The notes under the pieces were generated by a model. That model made no database searches. It saw only the letters and a list, made by a program, of their open reading frames with translations, and had not been told where the DNA came from. Shown here piece after piece: positions 45,765 to 57,774 of a DNA stretch of 64,000 nucleotides. The stretch lies in contig NW_025892596.1 of NCBI RefSeq assembly GCF_002878395.1, positions 98,737 to 162,736 on the forward strand, given 5' to 3'. The position numbers were made by a program, and so were the translations under genes. How positions within the stretch are numbered: position 1 is the first letter of the stretch; every line of letters starts with the position of its first letter. The stretch comes from Capsicum annuum. Its lineage: Eukaryota; Streptophyta; Magnoliopsida; Solanales; Solanaceae.

Positions 45765-46095
45765 TTGTGTTTGATATCCAATTGTTTCATGTTTGGTTGA
45801 CTTAAATATTTAGGAAAATGTTTTCCAAATCAACTTATTTTCCTTAAATTTAATCCCTTCAAAAAGTAGGAAAAACATTTTCCAAAATTCTCTTTCAATC
45901 TCACTCTTAAGTTGAAATGTTTATACAACTCTCAAATGTATTTTCTGAAAAATATTTTTCTATTCACCAACCAAACACTAGAAAACATTTTCTAAAAAAT
46001 GTTTTTCTTTCATCAACCAAACATAAGAAAACAAGTAAGAAACCAACTTGCTTTCTAGGAAAACATTTTCCTTCATACCAAGCACATCCAAGGTC
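45765..46095. mobile_element. Foldback MITE-like element rich in gaaaatgttttcc, copy B
   Basis: Counterpart of 12,075-12,420 in the same intron, with gtgtttgatatccaattg at the left and tcataccaagcacatccaag at the right. Confidence 0.55.
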
Positions 46096-46131
46096 TATGG
46101 TGATCATTTTGAAGTTGTGTAACTGTTCCAG

Positions 46132-48287
46132 TATCTTAGCCAAAAGAAAAAACTGGAAGCTGAAGAGAGGCGTGTTAAACAGAAAAAAGCTAGGGAAAAT
46201 TTCAGGATAATGTTAGAAGTAAGTGAAATTTTCTTTTGTGGGTGTCTTCCATTTGATATATCATGATATTCACATTACCAATTTCAAAAATAAAAAGATA
46301 TTATCATAATATTCATGATGTGTTAGAGACTGGTATTTGACTTGTTCAAAAGAATGTGGTATTTTTCACAACAATGTCCGTTGTTCTTAATCTTACAGGA
46401 TTGCAAGGAGCTGTCACCTTCGTCAAGATGGAGGTTTGTCTTTCACTTGTAATGTTAAGTTTTCTGCTGCTTTTTTTCTAATCTTCGTCATTGTTTGTAT
46501 ATGTTTTGGTACCTTGAAGTTGATCCATTACTTGTGTAAGTTCCATTTGATCCACTAACTATTTGCTATTGATTATTCAGTAAGGCAATCTCCATATTCG
46601 AACATGATGAACGTTTTAAAGCTGTTGAGCGAGCTAAAGACTGTGAGGACCTTTGTGAAGATTATGTAGAGGAACTTGAGAAAAAGGTGAAGCTCCTTTT
46701 GCAGAACTTTTTTGTAAGCTTCTATATGTTAAAAACTAAGTGTGCGGACTGTAGTTTTCTTATATGGTCTTTGGCTCCTCACAAATTGAATTAGCCTTTC
46801 ATTTGAGATAGAAACAAGGTCCAATTTATTAAACATGGTATTAAAGGCAGATCTATCTTGATGTTAGACTATTAGATGTTAGCCAACCTAGGTTAACTGA
46901 TGCTACAAATGTCTAGTCTTGGTGTGCAATTAATGTACGCGAATCCCACACGAGTAAGGTGTATGTGTTGTAGTTTCCTTATATGATCTTGGACAATCTT
47001 CACCACCTGACCTAGTTTTGAAAGTTGATTTAGGCGTTGATGCACTTGATTAACAACAGTCATTCCATTCCTTTCCTTAGCAGGATGTCTTTTAGTCTGT
47101 TCCCTTTTTTGTTTTGCTTAAAGAGTAGAAAGAAGGAATGTTGTAGCTATTTAACTTCAAATCTTGTTTTCTTTGAATACATTTTTAACGGCTTCTCAAG
47201 GGTACAATATTTAAATTTGTTCACCATTGAATTCCAATTTAAACAGACTTCCCTGTATTGTATGTAATTTTTCTTGAAACTTGAAACTATGATATGCTTC
47301 TTCCTCTCCCACCTCCGTTGTAAAATAGAAAAAGTTTTTCAATACTTTCATGCAAGTGTAGTTAAAGTCTCTTTGTAAATATTGTCTTCTTTATAGAGAA
47401 ATTTTATTTTTTTTACTTTGTACTGGATTTTATTAGGAGCATACGAAGGCATTGGAGGAGCAGAAGTGCAATAGAGTGGAGTACTTAGAATTTTTAAAAT
47501 CCTATGAATTTATTAAGGTATTTGTTCTAGTGGAATTACATCAGTTCCTAGATTATATTTTTCTATTTCTAGGAGATAGAACTTCCATAGTTCCATTATT
47601 GCTGACTACTTTTGTTTAGGCCAGTAGCCAGTGGCGGAAAGTTCAAGACCGCTTGGAAACTGATGAAAGATGCTCCCGCCTTGAGAAAATCGATCACTTG
47701 GAGATTTTCCAGGTACTAATCATTTTTCTAATACATCATAAATAACTTTTTCCAAACATCTCATTTATACGCCTCAGTTTTAAAGTTATGTTGCAACCTT
47801 TTCTGTTTTAAGAATATATACATAATTTAGAGAGCGAAGAGGAGGAGCAAAGGAAACTGCGGATTGTATATTTCTTATTAGACTCGGGGGTTAAAATTAA
47901 ATTTATGTTTGGAGACTTTGATTTATTTCTTTCTCACTGGGTATACACCGTTGATTCAAATAAGAAGAATTGAGGAAAGCTGAACGTAAAAATCGTGATG
48001 AGTTCCGAAAATTAATGGTAGAGCATGTTGTTGCAGGATTACTTAATGCAAAAACTAACTGGCGTGATTATTGCATCAAATTTAGTTTTTCTTTCTTGTG
48101 TTCAGTAAGTGATTACCTTCATGAGTTCCCTTTTCGTCTTTTTTGAATTTTTCATCCAATAAGTTCCTTCTTTATTTTGTGCTTGCAGATTAAAGATTTT
48201 GCTACATATCTAGCTGTCTCATCAAATACTTCAGAATCAACAGCAAAATACTTATTTACAGATATTATGGATGGGCTGGAGAAATAG
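46132..48287 (+). pseudogene. PRP40A: FF-domain exons (N-terminal half) of PRP40A copy B
   Basis: The frames read YLSQKKKLEAEERRVKQKK (a TTAG inside ctta is out of frame), [87 protein letters not shown]. The exon at 47,813 has a drifted acceptor and text. Acceptor ag before 47,964 is aa, and donor gt after 48,080 is tt. The final codon before 48,288 is TAG in place of Gln, identical to copy A. Confidence 0.9.
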
Positions 48288-48576
48288 GTGAAATAGGTTG
48301 CTAATAGGAGTATTGAATTGTGTCAACTACATTTGTTACACTAAGCCATATTTATAGACTTTACACTACAATCCCTTTTTATTTGCTTTCAGTTAATGAA
48401 GGTTTGAATCTGAATGTTTAAGATATCAGCCCATTAAGTTCTTCTTTTAAAAAAAAGATTCAACCGGTTAATACATCTTAATGAATCAGATGTTAAACAA
48501 AGTCTGAAAATAATTTAGATCCTCACTAAAAAGTTCAATTCATTCGGTAAAAAGGGAAGGTAGTGCATTACTATGT

Positions 48577-48612
48577 GGGAATATACTGGGTTGGTTGTTG
48601 TTGTTGTTTTTG
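48577..48612 (+). mobile_element. Au-SINE 3' tail fragment, copy B
   Basis: gtgggaatatactgggttgg followed by (TTG)n, the counterpart of 14,850-14,888. Confidence 0.5.
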
Positions 48613-49349
48613 TGCATTAAAGAATAGAACATACTTGGTAGGATAAAAGGATGAGATTGAGATTTCAGAGTTACCCCACTGCTTGCTTTTTTTCTTTAAA
48701 TAACACATATTTTGTTGAGATAAGAACAATGACCGGTTGTTCCTATTAAACATCTGTGTTGTTTCTCTTTATGCCAATTAGTTTCCTCTTTTTTTTACTA
48801 GATAGTACGTATTTAGGCTGATAGGAATGATATTGTCGTAAACTTTTAAGTTAGGGGTTCCATGCTTTTAATGTACTATAGATATAGATGATTCTTTCAA
48901 TCTATCCAAGCTATATTAAATGCTACTTCATGGACAATTGTAATTGACTTCTCCTCTGTTGAATGCTGTTAGTGGTTATATTACCTTAATTGTTATAGTT
49001 TCTCGAGCAGAACAACTTTGAGAAGTGATCATCAAACTTCCAAGTTTTAACGTAGTTTCTTTGACTTTCGAGGACTCCTTTAAAGTATCACTCAACCACA
49101 CCATTGTGTTTCAGCTAAGACTGCATTTGTTTTTATTAATATTCAGACATTTGAATCATTTTGAATGCACATCTGAATGGTTAAGATATTGTCTCTAGAT
49201 CTGAAAACTAAATGATTAAGATTGGGTGTTTTTCAATATCTGAATGTGCAAAGTTTATTTATTTCTAAATATAATATAATTATATATTAGAAATTTTTTT
49301 AAATTAATGCAATTAAATTATTATTTGATTAAAAAAGGAAACATTTATG

Positions 49350-49880
49350 TTTGTTAGTGATAGTGGAGATGGTTTGTAATAGTGGTGGTGGTTGTAATAA
49401 ATTAATTGATGTTAGTGATTAGCAATGTTGGTGATGATAGTTGTGATAGCAGAGATAGTTGGCATTATAGTAACTGTCATGATATTGGCGATTGGTAGTG
49501 GTGGTGGTGGTTGAGATGTGAAGTTGGTTAATGTTAGTAGTTGGAGGTGTTGGTCATGGTGACAGAAAACTATATGCATGATGGTTGACAATATGTTAGT
49601 GGTTGTTGGAGACGCTGTTAGCTGTGATGGTGGAATAGTTGTTAGTACAGATACTGTAGCGAGTGTAGCGGATGGTGGTGGTAGAGGTGGTGACGCCGGT
49701 GACAGTGGAGGTGATGGTGTCCGAAGAATGTGTGGAAGTTGATGATGTGTTAGTGGTTGTTAGCGAAGTGTGGAAGTTGATGATGTGTTGGTGGTTATTA
49801 GTGGTAGTGCTAGTTCTGATAGATAAGTTGGTTGGTAGTAGGGATCAATCGGTAGCAGTTGATGGTGACGGCATTGGAGG
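49350..49880 (+). repeat. GGT/GTG-rich low-complexity block, copy B
   Basis: Counterpart of 15,630-16,154, with the same gtggtggtg and gatgatgtg texture. The open frame 49,672-49,929 is Val-rich and is a product of the simple sequence. Confidence 0.75.
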
Positions 49881-50690
49881 TAGGGGTGTTCATGGGTCAA
49901 TATGGGTTGGTTATTGGTCAAAACCATAACCAAACCAACATAATCGGTTTTTAAATTTCTAAAACCAAACCAAACAAAACAAAAAAATAACCATCGGTTT
50001 GGTTCTTGTAGGTTTAGTTCGGTTTGATTCGGGTTTTTTGGTTTATAACTTTAGTTAATGATAAAAGTTGAAAGTTTTAAAAAACAAATCCAATCTAACA
50101 TATGAGATGTCAACCGAGTGTTGTATCTCAATCTTGAAACTATGATGTCAACTGAGTGTTATACTTTGGCAAAGCCATGATAACACCATATGAACGCTTT
50201 TAAAAAATATTTAAAAACTATATTTAATAGAATGATATGATAAACCCCCAAAAGCTGAACACATAAACTTCTTGCTCAAAAAGGTTCAAAAGAAAGTTAA
50301 AATTAGTGATTGTGTATAGTCTAATGAATTTTAGCTGTAAATTTCAATAAATAACAAGATATTATTTTCACAATTAGTATCATTTGTCATTCAAAATATG
50401 AAATTCATTTAGAATCTCATAATGTATTATCAACTAGATGAAGACATATGAGTGAATGTGTTACGACTAAAGTTAAATCATGATTTTAATATAAAATGTA
50501 ATAAATATTTAGATTACATTTATGAAAAACATATAAATAATTATAATATATATGTATATCGGTTTGGTTTGGTTATTTTGTCGGTTATTTTAGAGTAAAA
50601 CCAACAAATTAGTATCGCTTTCTTAAAATTCAAATCCAAACCTAACCTAACCAAATATTGATTTTTTTTAACCAGTTTGGTTTGGATCAC
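49881..50690. mobile_element. MITE-like element, right end deleted, copy B
   Basis: The left terminus taggggtgttcatggg is present. The right inverted repeat is gone: at about 50,690 the sequence jumps to ttcagaatttgcctctgaag, which in copy A lies near 17,470, about 490 bases further on. Confidence 0.65.
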
Positions 50691-51858
50691 GGTTCAGAAT
50701 TTGCCTCTGAAGAGGTAGTTGAGATGTAATGAAAGTAAAGGCTTAGAAAAGATTAGCCTCAGCAAAAGTACCTGAGAGCATCTCTGTTTCTCTAAATAAA
50801 GTTGCATCTCCCTCACTATGATTTTTTTGGCCGTAATACACACTTGCGACTAACTAAATGATATATTGTTTCATCCTCTGCCCTTTCTGAAAAGAATTGA
50901 AGTTGAATGATCAAATGTTATTAGCATTTATCTCCTTGCTTGATGAAAGAGAGAGTTTACCTGGTATCCTAGCATGGTAATGATCCTGTTTGTATTCTTA
51001 TTCAATGATTGAATTTGGTAATATTTTCTTGAGTTAGGATCTTGCTATGGGATGGTGAGAGTTATACATCAACTCAGATGCTGAAAATCTTTTCTTTTTC
51101 CCTTGTAAGATAAAGATGTCAACTTTTATCTTTAAAGTTTGTATTACTTTTTGTGTGCATAAATGATTCTTATTAAGTAAATATAATGAAAGCGTTGTTA
51201 ACAGAGATGCTATCCATTTTTATTTATTCTCTTTTTTTCTATTATCCAAACAGGGGTGCTTGATTTTTCCTTCAATTTAACCTGATCAGTGCAATTAAGT
51301 TTATGTGTCAAGTATCTTGTGGTATTGTAGATGACTTTGAACAAGTGGAGAAATGTTGGTATTCATGAAAGAAATTTCATCCCTATCACCCTGCTTGTAA
51401 TTTATAGACTTTATGGTAACTCAAATGCATGGACAAGGCTCCATTTGGTATCCTATTTTTGTTACTGATAAGTATTCTGAATTTGTGTTACTTGTATGTT
51501 GCTTCAGTATCTTGATGACAAGTCACAAATTAAAGATGCAGTTAGGATGGCCGAGGTAATCCCCACTCTTCATTTTAACCTCTGTTGTGCTTCGATTAGT
51601 ACATAATATTTTGGCTGAGCTGTCTCTACTTTCAGATTGGATTGACATCAGCCTGGACGCTTGATGATTTTAAGGTTGCAATCACCAAGTATATTAGCTC
51701 TCCACCAATGTCAGATACCAACTTAAAGGTCTAATTATGGCTAAGCACTGTATACTGTTTCACATCGACCCATGCTGAATTGAATGTTGTGAAAATTGAA
51801 GTACCCCATTCACTAAATGGATTTCTATGTATTTGTCCCCTTTTTGTCTTTGGGACAG

Positions 51859-51965
51859 GTCCTGCATAAGATGATTGGATTGAGTGAAAAAGCATTAGTA
51901 GTACTTCCATGTTATGTTTCACTGGAAGTCGGTCAGTTTATGATTGCTAAATTGGCAACTCGTAG
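51859..51965 (+). other. Unassigned 107-nt exon-like block within a PRP40A intron, copy B
   Basis: This is preceded by tttgggacag and followed by gtagtcaac, both good splice signals. The open frame reads VLHKMIGLSEKALVVLPCYV then SLEVGQFMIAKLATR. Same place as 18,627-18,733 between PRP40A exons. The few changes from copy A include conservative replacements (M/L, V/M) and an A/E. Function unknown. Confidence 0.5.
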
Positions 51966-52551
51966 GTAGTCAACTGTGGTTAGTGGCATTTTCCTTTAGT
52001 ATCAAGCATAACCTATCCCACATTAAATTTGGATCTTCTTATAATGGATTTAATAGAAGAGTTGTATGTTAGTTAGCAAGTAAGCCTGAAACCTTCAAGA
52101 ATAAAGACGAGGACCACATTGATCAAATATTTGGTGTTAGCTTTTGCTTCCAATTCTTCAGTTTTGGTACCATTTTCCTTAGTTTTTATTTACTGGATGA
52201 CGGTGTTTAATATTACACCTACCGAACATATCTTAAGTTGCTTAATTCAAAGAATTTGCTTTGTAGTTTTCTGTTTTTACGGTTAGTGGATAAGAGTTTT
52301 ACTCTACGAAACTGGTTAAACAGCATAACTAGATGATATGAACGATCATTTGCTATTTTTGTAATGAGGATATTCTTCATATATCATTTGGATTTTGGAG
52401 GTTATTTATGGTCATGGCGTATAATCTATGTATGTGGGAAGAGGGAATTGCAAGGAATATCTTGCCGAAGAATTATGCTTAGACGGTTGGGTCTCTTAAG
52501 GCTTTTAGTTTACTTTCAATGGCTCAAAACTTTTGTAAAGCATTTTATCAA

Positions 52552-53398
52552 ACATCTAGCAGATGAGTTCTATGAACTTCTTCATGCATCAAAGGTATAG
52601 TAAACAGTTTACAATCTCTCACATTGCAATGGATGGGATCCCATGATATTTTCTTTAAACCATAATCTATTTATTTGCTGTGGTTGCAGGAAATTACTGC
52701 ATCATCAAAATGGGAGGACTGCAAATCCCTCTTGGAGATAGGCAAGTAGCTTCTTTTGCTTTTATTGATCTAGAATTAGTAACACGATTGCAAGGACCAT
52801 TGGAGAATGATAATTGATATTATTTTCAAGGACCAACTCCTTCAATATTCTAAACTCAGTAATTCACATAGTTATAGAATGTACCTTAGAATAATAGATG
52901 TGTTGAATGATTTGTTGTTTTATATTCCTCAACATTTAGGTAGACTATTTGTTTATAGTATTAGCATGAATTACCATTTTGCTAAGTGATTTTTAATGTT
53001 GAACTTATCCCTCTAGAAATTGGTTGATGTCAATTATTAGTTGTTCCAACACTGGGCGTTTAATAGCTCTAGCAGTTAGTTTTAAAATTTCTGACATTTG
53101 TGATTGTTTTAGTTTTTTAATTTCTAGCATTTGTGATTGTTTCACGATTCTGATGAAGTATGCTGCTAAATCTCTAGTTTTAATTTGTGTAGCCTCGTTG
53201 GCTATAAAATGAAATGCTCTGGATTTTTACTTTTTTATTCATAATCTCATGATTCTCATTATGTCGTAACATTGAATTTGAGTTTCTTTGCTGTTATTAT
53301 TTTACAGAATAATGGGTGATGAGGGCTTGCTGTTTGAAATATTTAACAAATTTGTTAATGAACTAAAAGAGAAGGAGCGCAAGCGTCAAGAGGATAAG
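52552..53398 (+). pseudogene. PRP40A: Last three PRP40A exons in copy B, first one mostly deleted
   Basis: Exon at 52,552-52,594 keeps only LADEFYELLHASK. About 265 bases, including the acceptor and the acidic first half, are lost relative to 19,321-19,585. Exon 52,690-52,741 has lost one base (cttggag versus cttcggag), shifting the frame. Exon 53,308-53,398 is open: IMGDEGLLFEIFNKFVNELK and KERKRQEDK. The GC donor in the middle exon is retained. Confidence 0.9.
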
Positions 53399-53476
53399 GT
53401 ACTTGAATTACTACAAACCCTTATTCTTTTGCTACTTTCGGGTAGGGGTAGTAGATGTGTGGTTGTGATTGTGGTT

Positions 53477-56400
53477 GATATTGTTTTGCGAAAATTTTGA
53501 CTTTTTGAGAGTCGCCACTTAATTTTGAAAAGGAATTAAGAAACTTTTAGAGAATTACTGCAAACGATTCAAAATAGAAAAATCATTTTTAAGTTAGAGA
53601 TTCTAGATAAGTGGTTCCTATTAATATTTTAGGAAGGTATTAGGCACCTAAAATGTCCACTAACTTGCGGTTATCCGGACTGTCTGAAAATCGTCTTTTG
53701 ATTAACTTAGAAAAAGTTTATTTTTTGAAAAGAAAAGCGATTTTAGGAATATTTTGGTGTTTATGCAAAACCAGTTTTTTAGCGACTTGACTAAGGATTT
53801 TACTAGGTTCGCAAAACACACGTAAAACAAATAAGCAAATAGAAAAAAAGGAAAGGGGAGAAGTAGTGATTTAGGCTTTTAAGCTCAAACCGTCGACCCT
53901 GTCCTAATCTAGTTAGGTTTTTGACCCATCTTTCACCTATTTTAATTTTATGTTTTCGAGCCCTTTTCGGCTCGAGTCTCGCTCCACCTGTTTTAAATTT
54001 ACAACTTTGGCTTCGAGGGTCAAATGAATAAATAAATAAGTCACTAAATAAACAAAAATATAAATAAGTAAATAAATTAATAATGGAAACAATGGATAAA
54101 TAAATCAATAAAGAAGAAATAACGAGATTTTCAAGTCCCCTTTGCCGCTTCAAAGATGGAACTTTAACCCATTCTTCTTTCGATTCCTCGTATCAATACG
54201 CCATGTGATGGATTCTTGGATTTTCTTTTGGGCTTAACTCGGAAGGATAGGCCTCATTGGCCCATTTATGAAATTTAAAGAGAGAAGGGGCCCATTTGAA
54301 CTCCAAGGGGGGTGCATGCAAAGAAAGGAATGAAGAAATTAACATAGGTCCAAGATTTTAACAATTTATAAGCTATAGCATTCCTGCTTCATTCAAATAC
54401 ACTCATACACAGGTAAAAATGCTACAAGAGCAAAAGTCTATAATTTTTGAAGAAAATGTTCATAATCAATTAAAGAAATTTCAACTACAGGAGGAAATAA
54501 AGCTTCAACAAGAAATTCTTATGGTCTTTAGCGAAATAAAGAAAATAATTTATCACTTTAATGCCACAAAAGGACACAATGAAGCATGTCACAAAAAAGA
54601 GTTACAACTCCTGGATCATACTACATAAACGATGGATCGCAAGCAACGTTCAAATTGCAAAATGCCAAACATACAAAATTAAAGACTTAATCACTTTAGG
54701 CAAGGAATATGATAGCTGGAACTTCAAGAAAAGCAAGGCTGAAATCTTAATGCCTTTGTTAATCATAAATTAACAAACAAATGAGATTCAAACACTACAT
54801 AAACCCAATTTTAGGTAATTTAATCATGAGACAACATGCCACAACTTATATGCGAACAAGAAAAGCAAGAAAGGAAAGAAACATTAGCTCGTCAAACTTT
54901 AATTTGTTCTCATGAGTCAATTACAGCAAATTGAATTAGCCATGAAAAAAACATAATTCAGCCCTATGGTCCACTCTTATATTTTAAAATAAACTTTAGA
55001 ATCAAATGAGACTATTGTACATCGAGAGTGGCAAGTCGGAAGAAAATAACATTCGAGTTCTTATTTATAACAATTTCCTGCATTTGAGCAAAAAAGATAT
55101 GTGAACAGGCTGCCTAATATCTATTCTTTGAACATTTTTTTGAATTTAGAAAATACGTAAATATTTTATTCTCCTACTCTGTGACTACTAATCAACATCG
55201 AATATGAGACCAGCAAAATAGTTTTTAAAGTCGAAGCATTAAAGCTAACTAGTAACATTCAAATAGAATAAAATGAGAGAGATCAAGCATGAACGACAGC
55301 CAATCAAACATGGGCAAGAATGAGTTTTTTAGTAGAACAATATATCAAACACGAAAATCCTATGTCTTCCAGGCCTCTACAGTAGTCATTCCCAGCAAAC
55401 AGAAGTTGAACCACGAAGAAGAAAATGATAACCACAACAAAATTAAAAAGAAGGGTGTGTTTACCTCTTTCGGGACAGCAAAATGGGATAACGAGCTGAC
55501 GATAGGATTTCGACCACAGAAAAACTCACAACTGCTTCGACAGTTCAGGCGCACCTCCTAAGAATGTATGTTTCTTAGGCATAAAGAGAATATTTTTTCC
55601 CTCTGAGAGCCCCCCTTTCTAACCCCTTTTTTTGTGTATTTCTGAATTTTTGAAGATTTTCGCTAACCCCAAATTTTCAACCCAAAACTTTTGAACCCCC
55701 TTTGCCTCTACAATTTTGAATGAAGAGGAGAACCCATAAAGGAAAGAAGAGGCCGGTGAAAAAAATTCCAAAATCCCCAAAAAAATCCCTTTTTCTTGCT
55801 CTAAGTAGAGCTATTTGTAGAAGGGGATTGAGGGTTCATTTTTTAGATTCAAAAGATCCGGACCCTAATGAACTATACCTTTATCTTGATTTTCTTGAAC
55901 GGAATTCCGAAAAGTGGCCAATAGAAATTGATAGAAAGGGAATAATCTTCACAAGCCAATGAAAATACTCCACCTATGTACGAATTCGTAAACCTCTATC
56001 CAAGAATTTTGGGATTTGAACATTGGATGAGACACCTAAGTGTGTTTCTAGAAGATTCTCAGCATTTTCTCATATGGATTCGAGTGGAACGCGCGTGATC
56101 ATAAAGAGGAAAAAGTAAACGGGTTGGATTCAAGTGCTGCATACTATTTGAAGTCATCCGCACCTGTGGTTTTGATTTGAGATTTTCATCCTCTCAGATG
56201 CTCTCGACAATGCTTCAAGCAAAAAGTGTTAGTGCTAAACATAATTCACGAAAGAGGTATATAGTCTTTTACCATATCTCCACATGAGCTATGGCCTGAA
56301 AAGCGGAGTCATCTCTTTATGTACCTATTTGGAATAAAATAACCGGCAATACCAAACACAACAACCCTCTTGGTTGTTATATAATTATGACATTTGTCGG

Positions 56401-56520
56401 TTGAATATATCTTCAAAGTGGGTGGCCCTTTTGGACACCGGCGATACTTTATGCAGAACGATCTCTACAATCGTGTAATCTTGTGCTGGTGTGGCAACCC
56501 TTTGGGTACCTATATCATTT
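53477..56520 (+). mobile_element. LTR-like sequence, copy B, left end kept
   Basis: Starts about gatattgttttgcgaaaatt and includes tttttgagagtcgccactta, missing in copy A. It continues parallel to 20,514-23,500, with aggaaggtattaggcaccta and a run of C- and A-rich sequence near 55,600-55,780. Insertion is in the PRP40A intron after exon 53,308-53,398 and is shared by both copies. No coding domain or primer site was found. Confidence 0.5.
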
Positions 56521-56529
56521 GTTGCATGT

Positions 56530-57150
56530 GGAATGATAACCTCTCTAGTTATAGCCGATGATCGATTTATAAATTTCCTTTAAATTATCAATCTTTGGGT
56601 AATATTACGCATTATTTGATGTTGGATACGAGGCGACTTACAGATATCCTTTTGATTTCTAGCTTTTAGATAATCTTGCACATTATCTGACTTTGAATAA
56701 GAGATGGCTTACAGATATCTCTCCAATCACTAGCTTTCAGGTGTTCCTACACATCATGCGACCTTGGATACAATATGACTTATAGATAATCCCTCAAATT
56801 GTTAGTCTTTGGGTAATCCTACACATAATCTATCTTGGATATGACACGGCTTGTAGAGAACCCTTAGACGTATCAATTTGACAATCTTGCATATGCTCCG
56901 ATAAGGATTTAGTTGCCACTTATGGATAACCTTTGAACTATCAATTTTTGGGCGATCTTGCACACTGTCCAGTTAGGATGTTGTTGTGGCTTACAGATGA
57001 CCTACAGGCTATCAACTCATAGGTGATCTTGCACACTATCCTATTTCAAATAATATGACTTATAGAAAACCCTCAAATTGTCAATTTCTATGAAATCTTA
57101 TATATCATTCATTCTTAGATAGCGACTTAAATGCGTCCCTTTAAATCGTG
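56530..57150. repeat. Degenerate tandem array with about 71-bp period, copy B
   Basis: Counterpart of 23,520-24,130, with acttacagatatcc and acttatagataatccc-type motifs at similar spacing. Confidence 0.8.
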
Positions 57151-57179
57151 TGCTCTTGATGCATTCAGATGCTGATTCA

Positions 57180-57770
57180 TAAAATGATAAGATATCCTCG
57201 ATGCCAGCATTTATGTCTTGCGTGTCAACAGATATAAAATGATGATGATATCCTCGACGCCAGCGTTATTGCTTGTCAACAGATATATTAAATAGTGATG
57301 ATATCCTCGATGCCAATATTATGTCTTGCGTGTCAACAGATATATTGAATGCTGATGATATCCTCGACGCCAGCGTTGTGTATTGCGCGTCAACAGATAT
57401 TGTATGATGATGATATCCTTGGTGCCAGCATTGTGTCTTGCATGTCAACAAATATTGTATGATGATGATATCCTCGACGCCAGTGTTGTGTCTTGCGTGT
57501 CAACAGATATATAATAATAATGATATCCTCGACGCCAGCGTTGTGTCTAGCACGTCAATAGATATTGAATGATGATGATATCCTCGACGCCAGCGTTGTG
57601 TCTAGCATGTCAACAGATATTGAATGATGATGATATCCTCGATGCCAGCGTTGTGTCTTGTGTGTCAACAGATATATTGAATGCTAATGATATCCTCGAT
57701 GCCAGCGTTGTGTCGAGCGCGTCAATAGATATTGAATGATGATGATATCCTTGATGCCAGCGTCAGGGTC
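57180..57770. repeat. 55-bp minisatellite, copy B
   Basis: Same unit as 24,160-24,750 (gatgatatcctcgacgccag, gttgtgtcttgcgtgtcaac, agatatt). Unit order and variants differ from copy A, and some units use agcacgtcaatag. The differences suggest turnover of units after the duplication. Confidence 0.9.
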
Positions 57771-57774
57771 TTGC

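Larger units (their letters stand above)
39288..53398 (+). pseudogene. PRP40A: PRP40A pseudogene, copy B, keeping 5' exons
   Basis: Exon remnants: 39,288-39,350; 39,437-39,714; 39,812-39,970; 40,754-40,823; 44,186-44,238; 44,347-44,404; 44,607-44,921; 45,002-45,068; 45,285-45,383; 45,469-45,537; 45,610-45,687; 46,132-46,218; 46,399-46,433; 46,581-46,686; 47,437-47,517; 47,620-47,712; 47,813-47,865; 47,964-48,080; 48,189-48,287; 51,508-51,555; 51,636-51,728; 52,552-52,594 (remnant); 52,690-52,741; 53,308-53,398. Many exons are open, and both WW Trp pairs are better kept than in copy A. Lesions: frameshift near 39,635, lost donors after 45,383 and 48,080, lost acceptor before 47,964, TAG at 48,285-48,287 (shared with copy A), a deletion through the exon at 52,552, and a 1-base deletion near 52,734. 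The promoter, start codon and C-terminus are missing. Confidence 0.93.

Noticed and set aside
45917..46210. 97-codon frame as a gene
   Set aside because: It runs through a MITE-like element and reads the PRP40A exon at 46,132 in the wrong frame.
49672..49929. Val-rich open frame as a membrane protein
   Set aside because: It is the translation of GTG/GGT simple sequence within a transposon-like insertion. The copy A counterpart is similar only as low-complexity DNA.
39288..53398. PRP40A copy B as a functional gene
   Set aside because: Many exons are open, but there are frameshifts, a premature TAG, three lost splice sites, a partly deleted exon and missing 5' and 3' ends.
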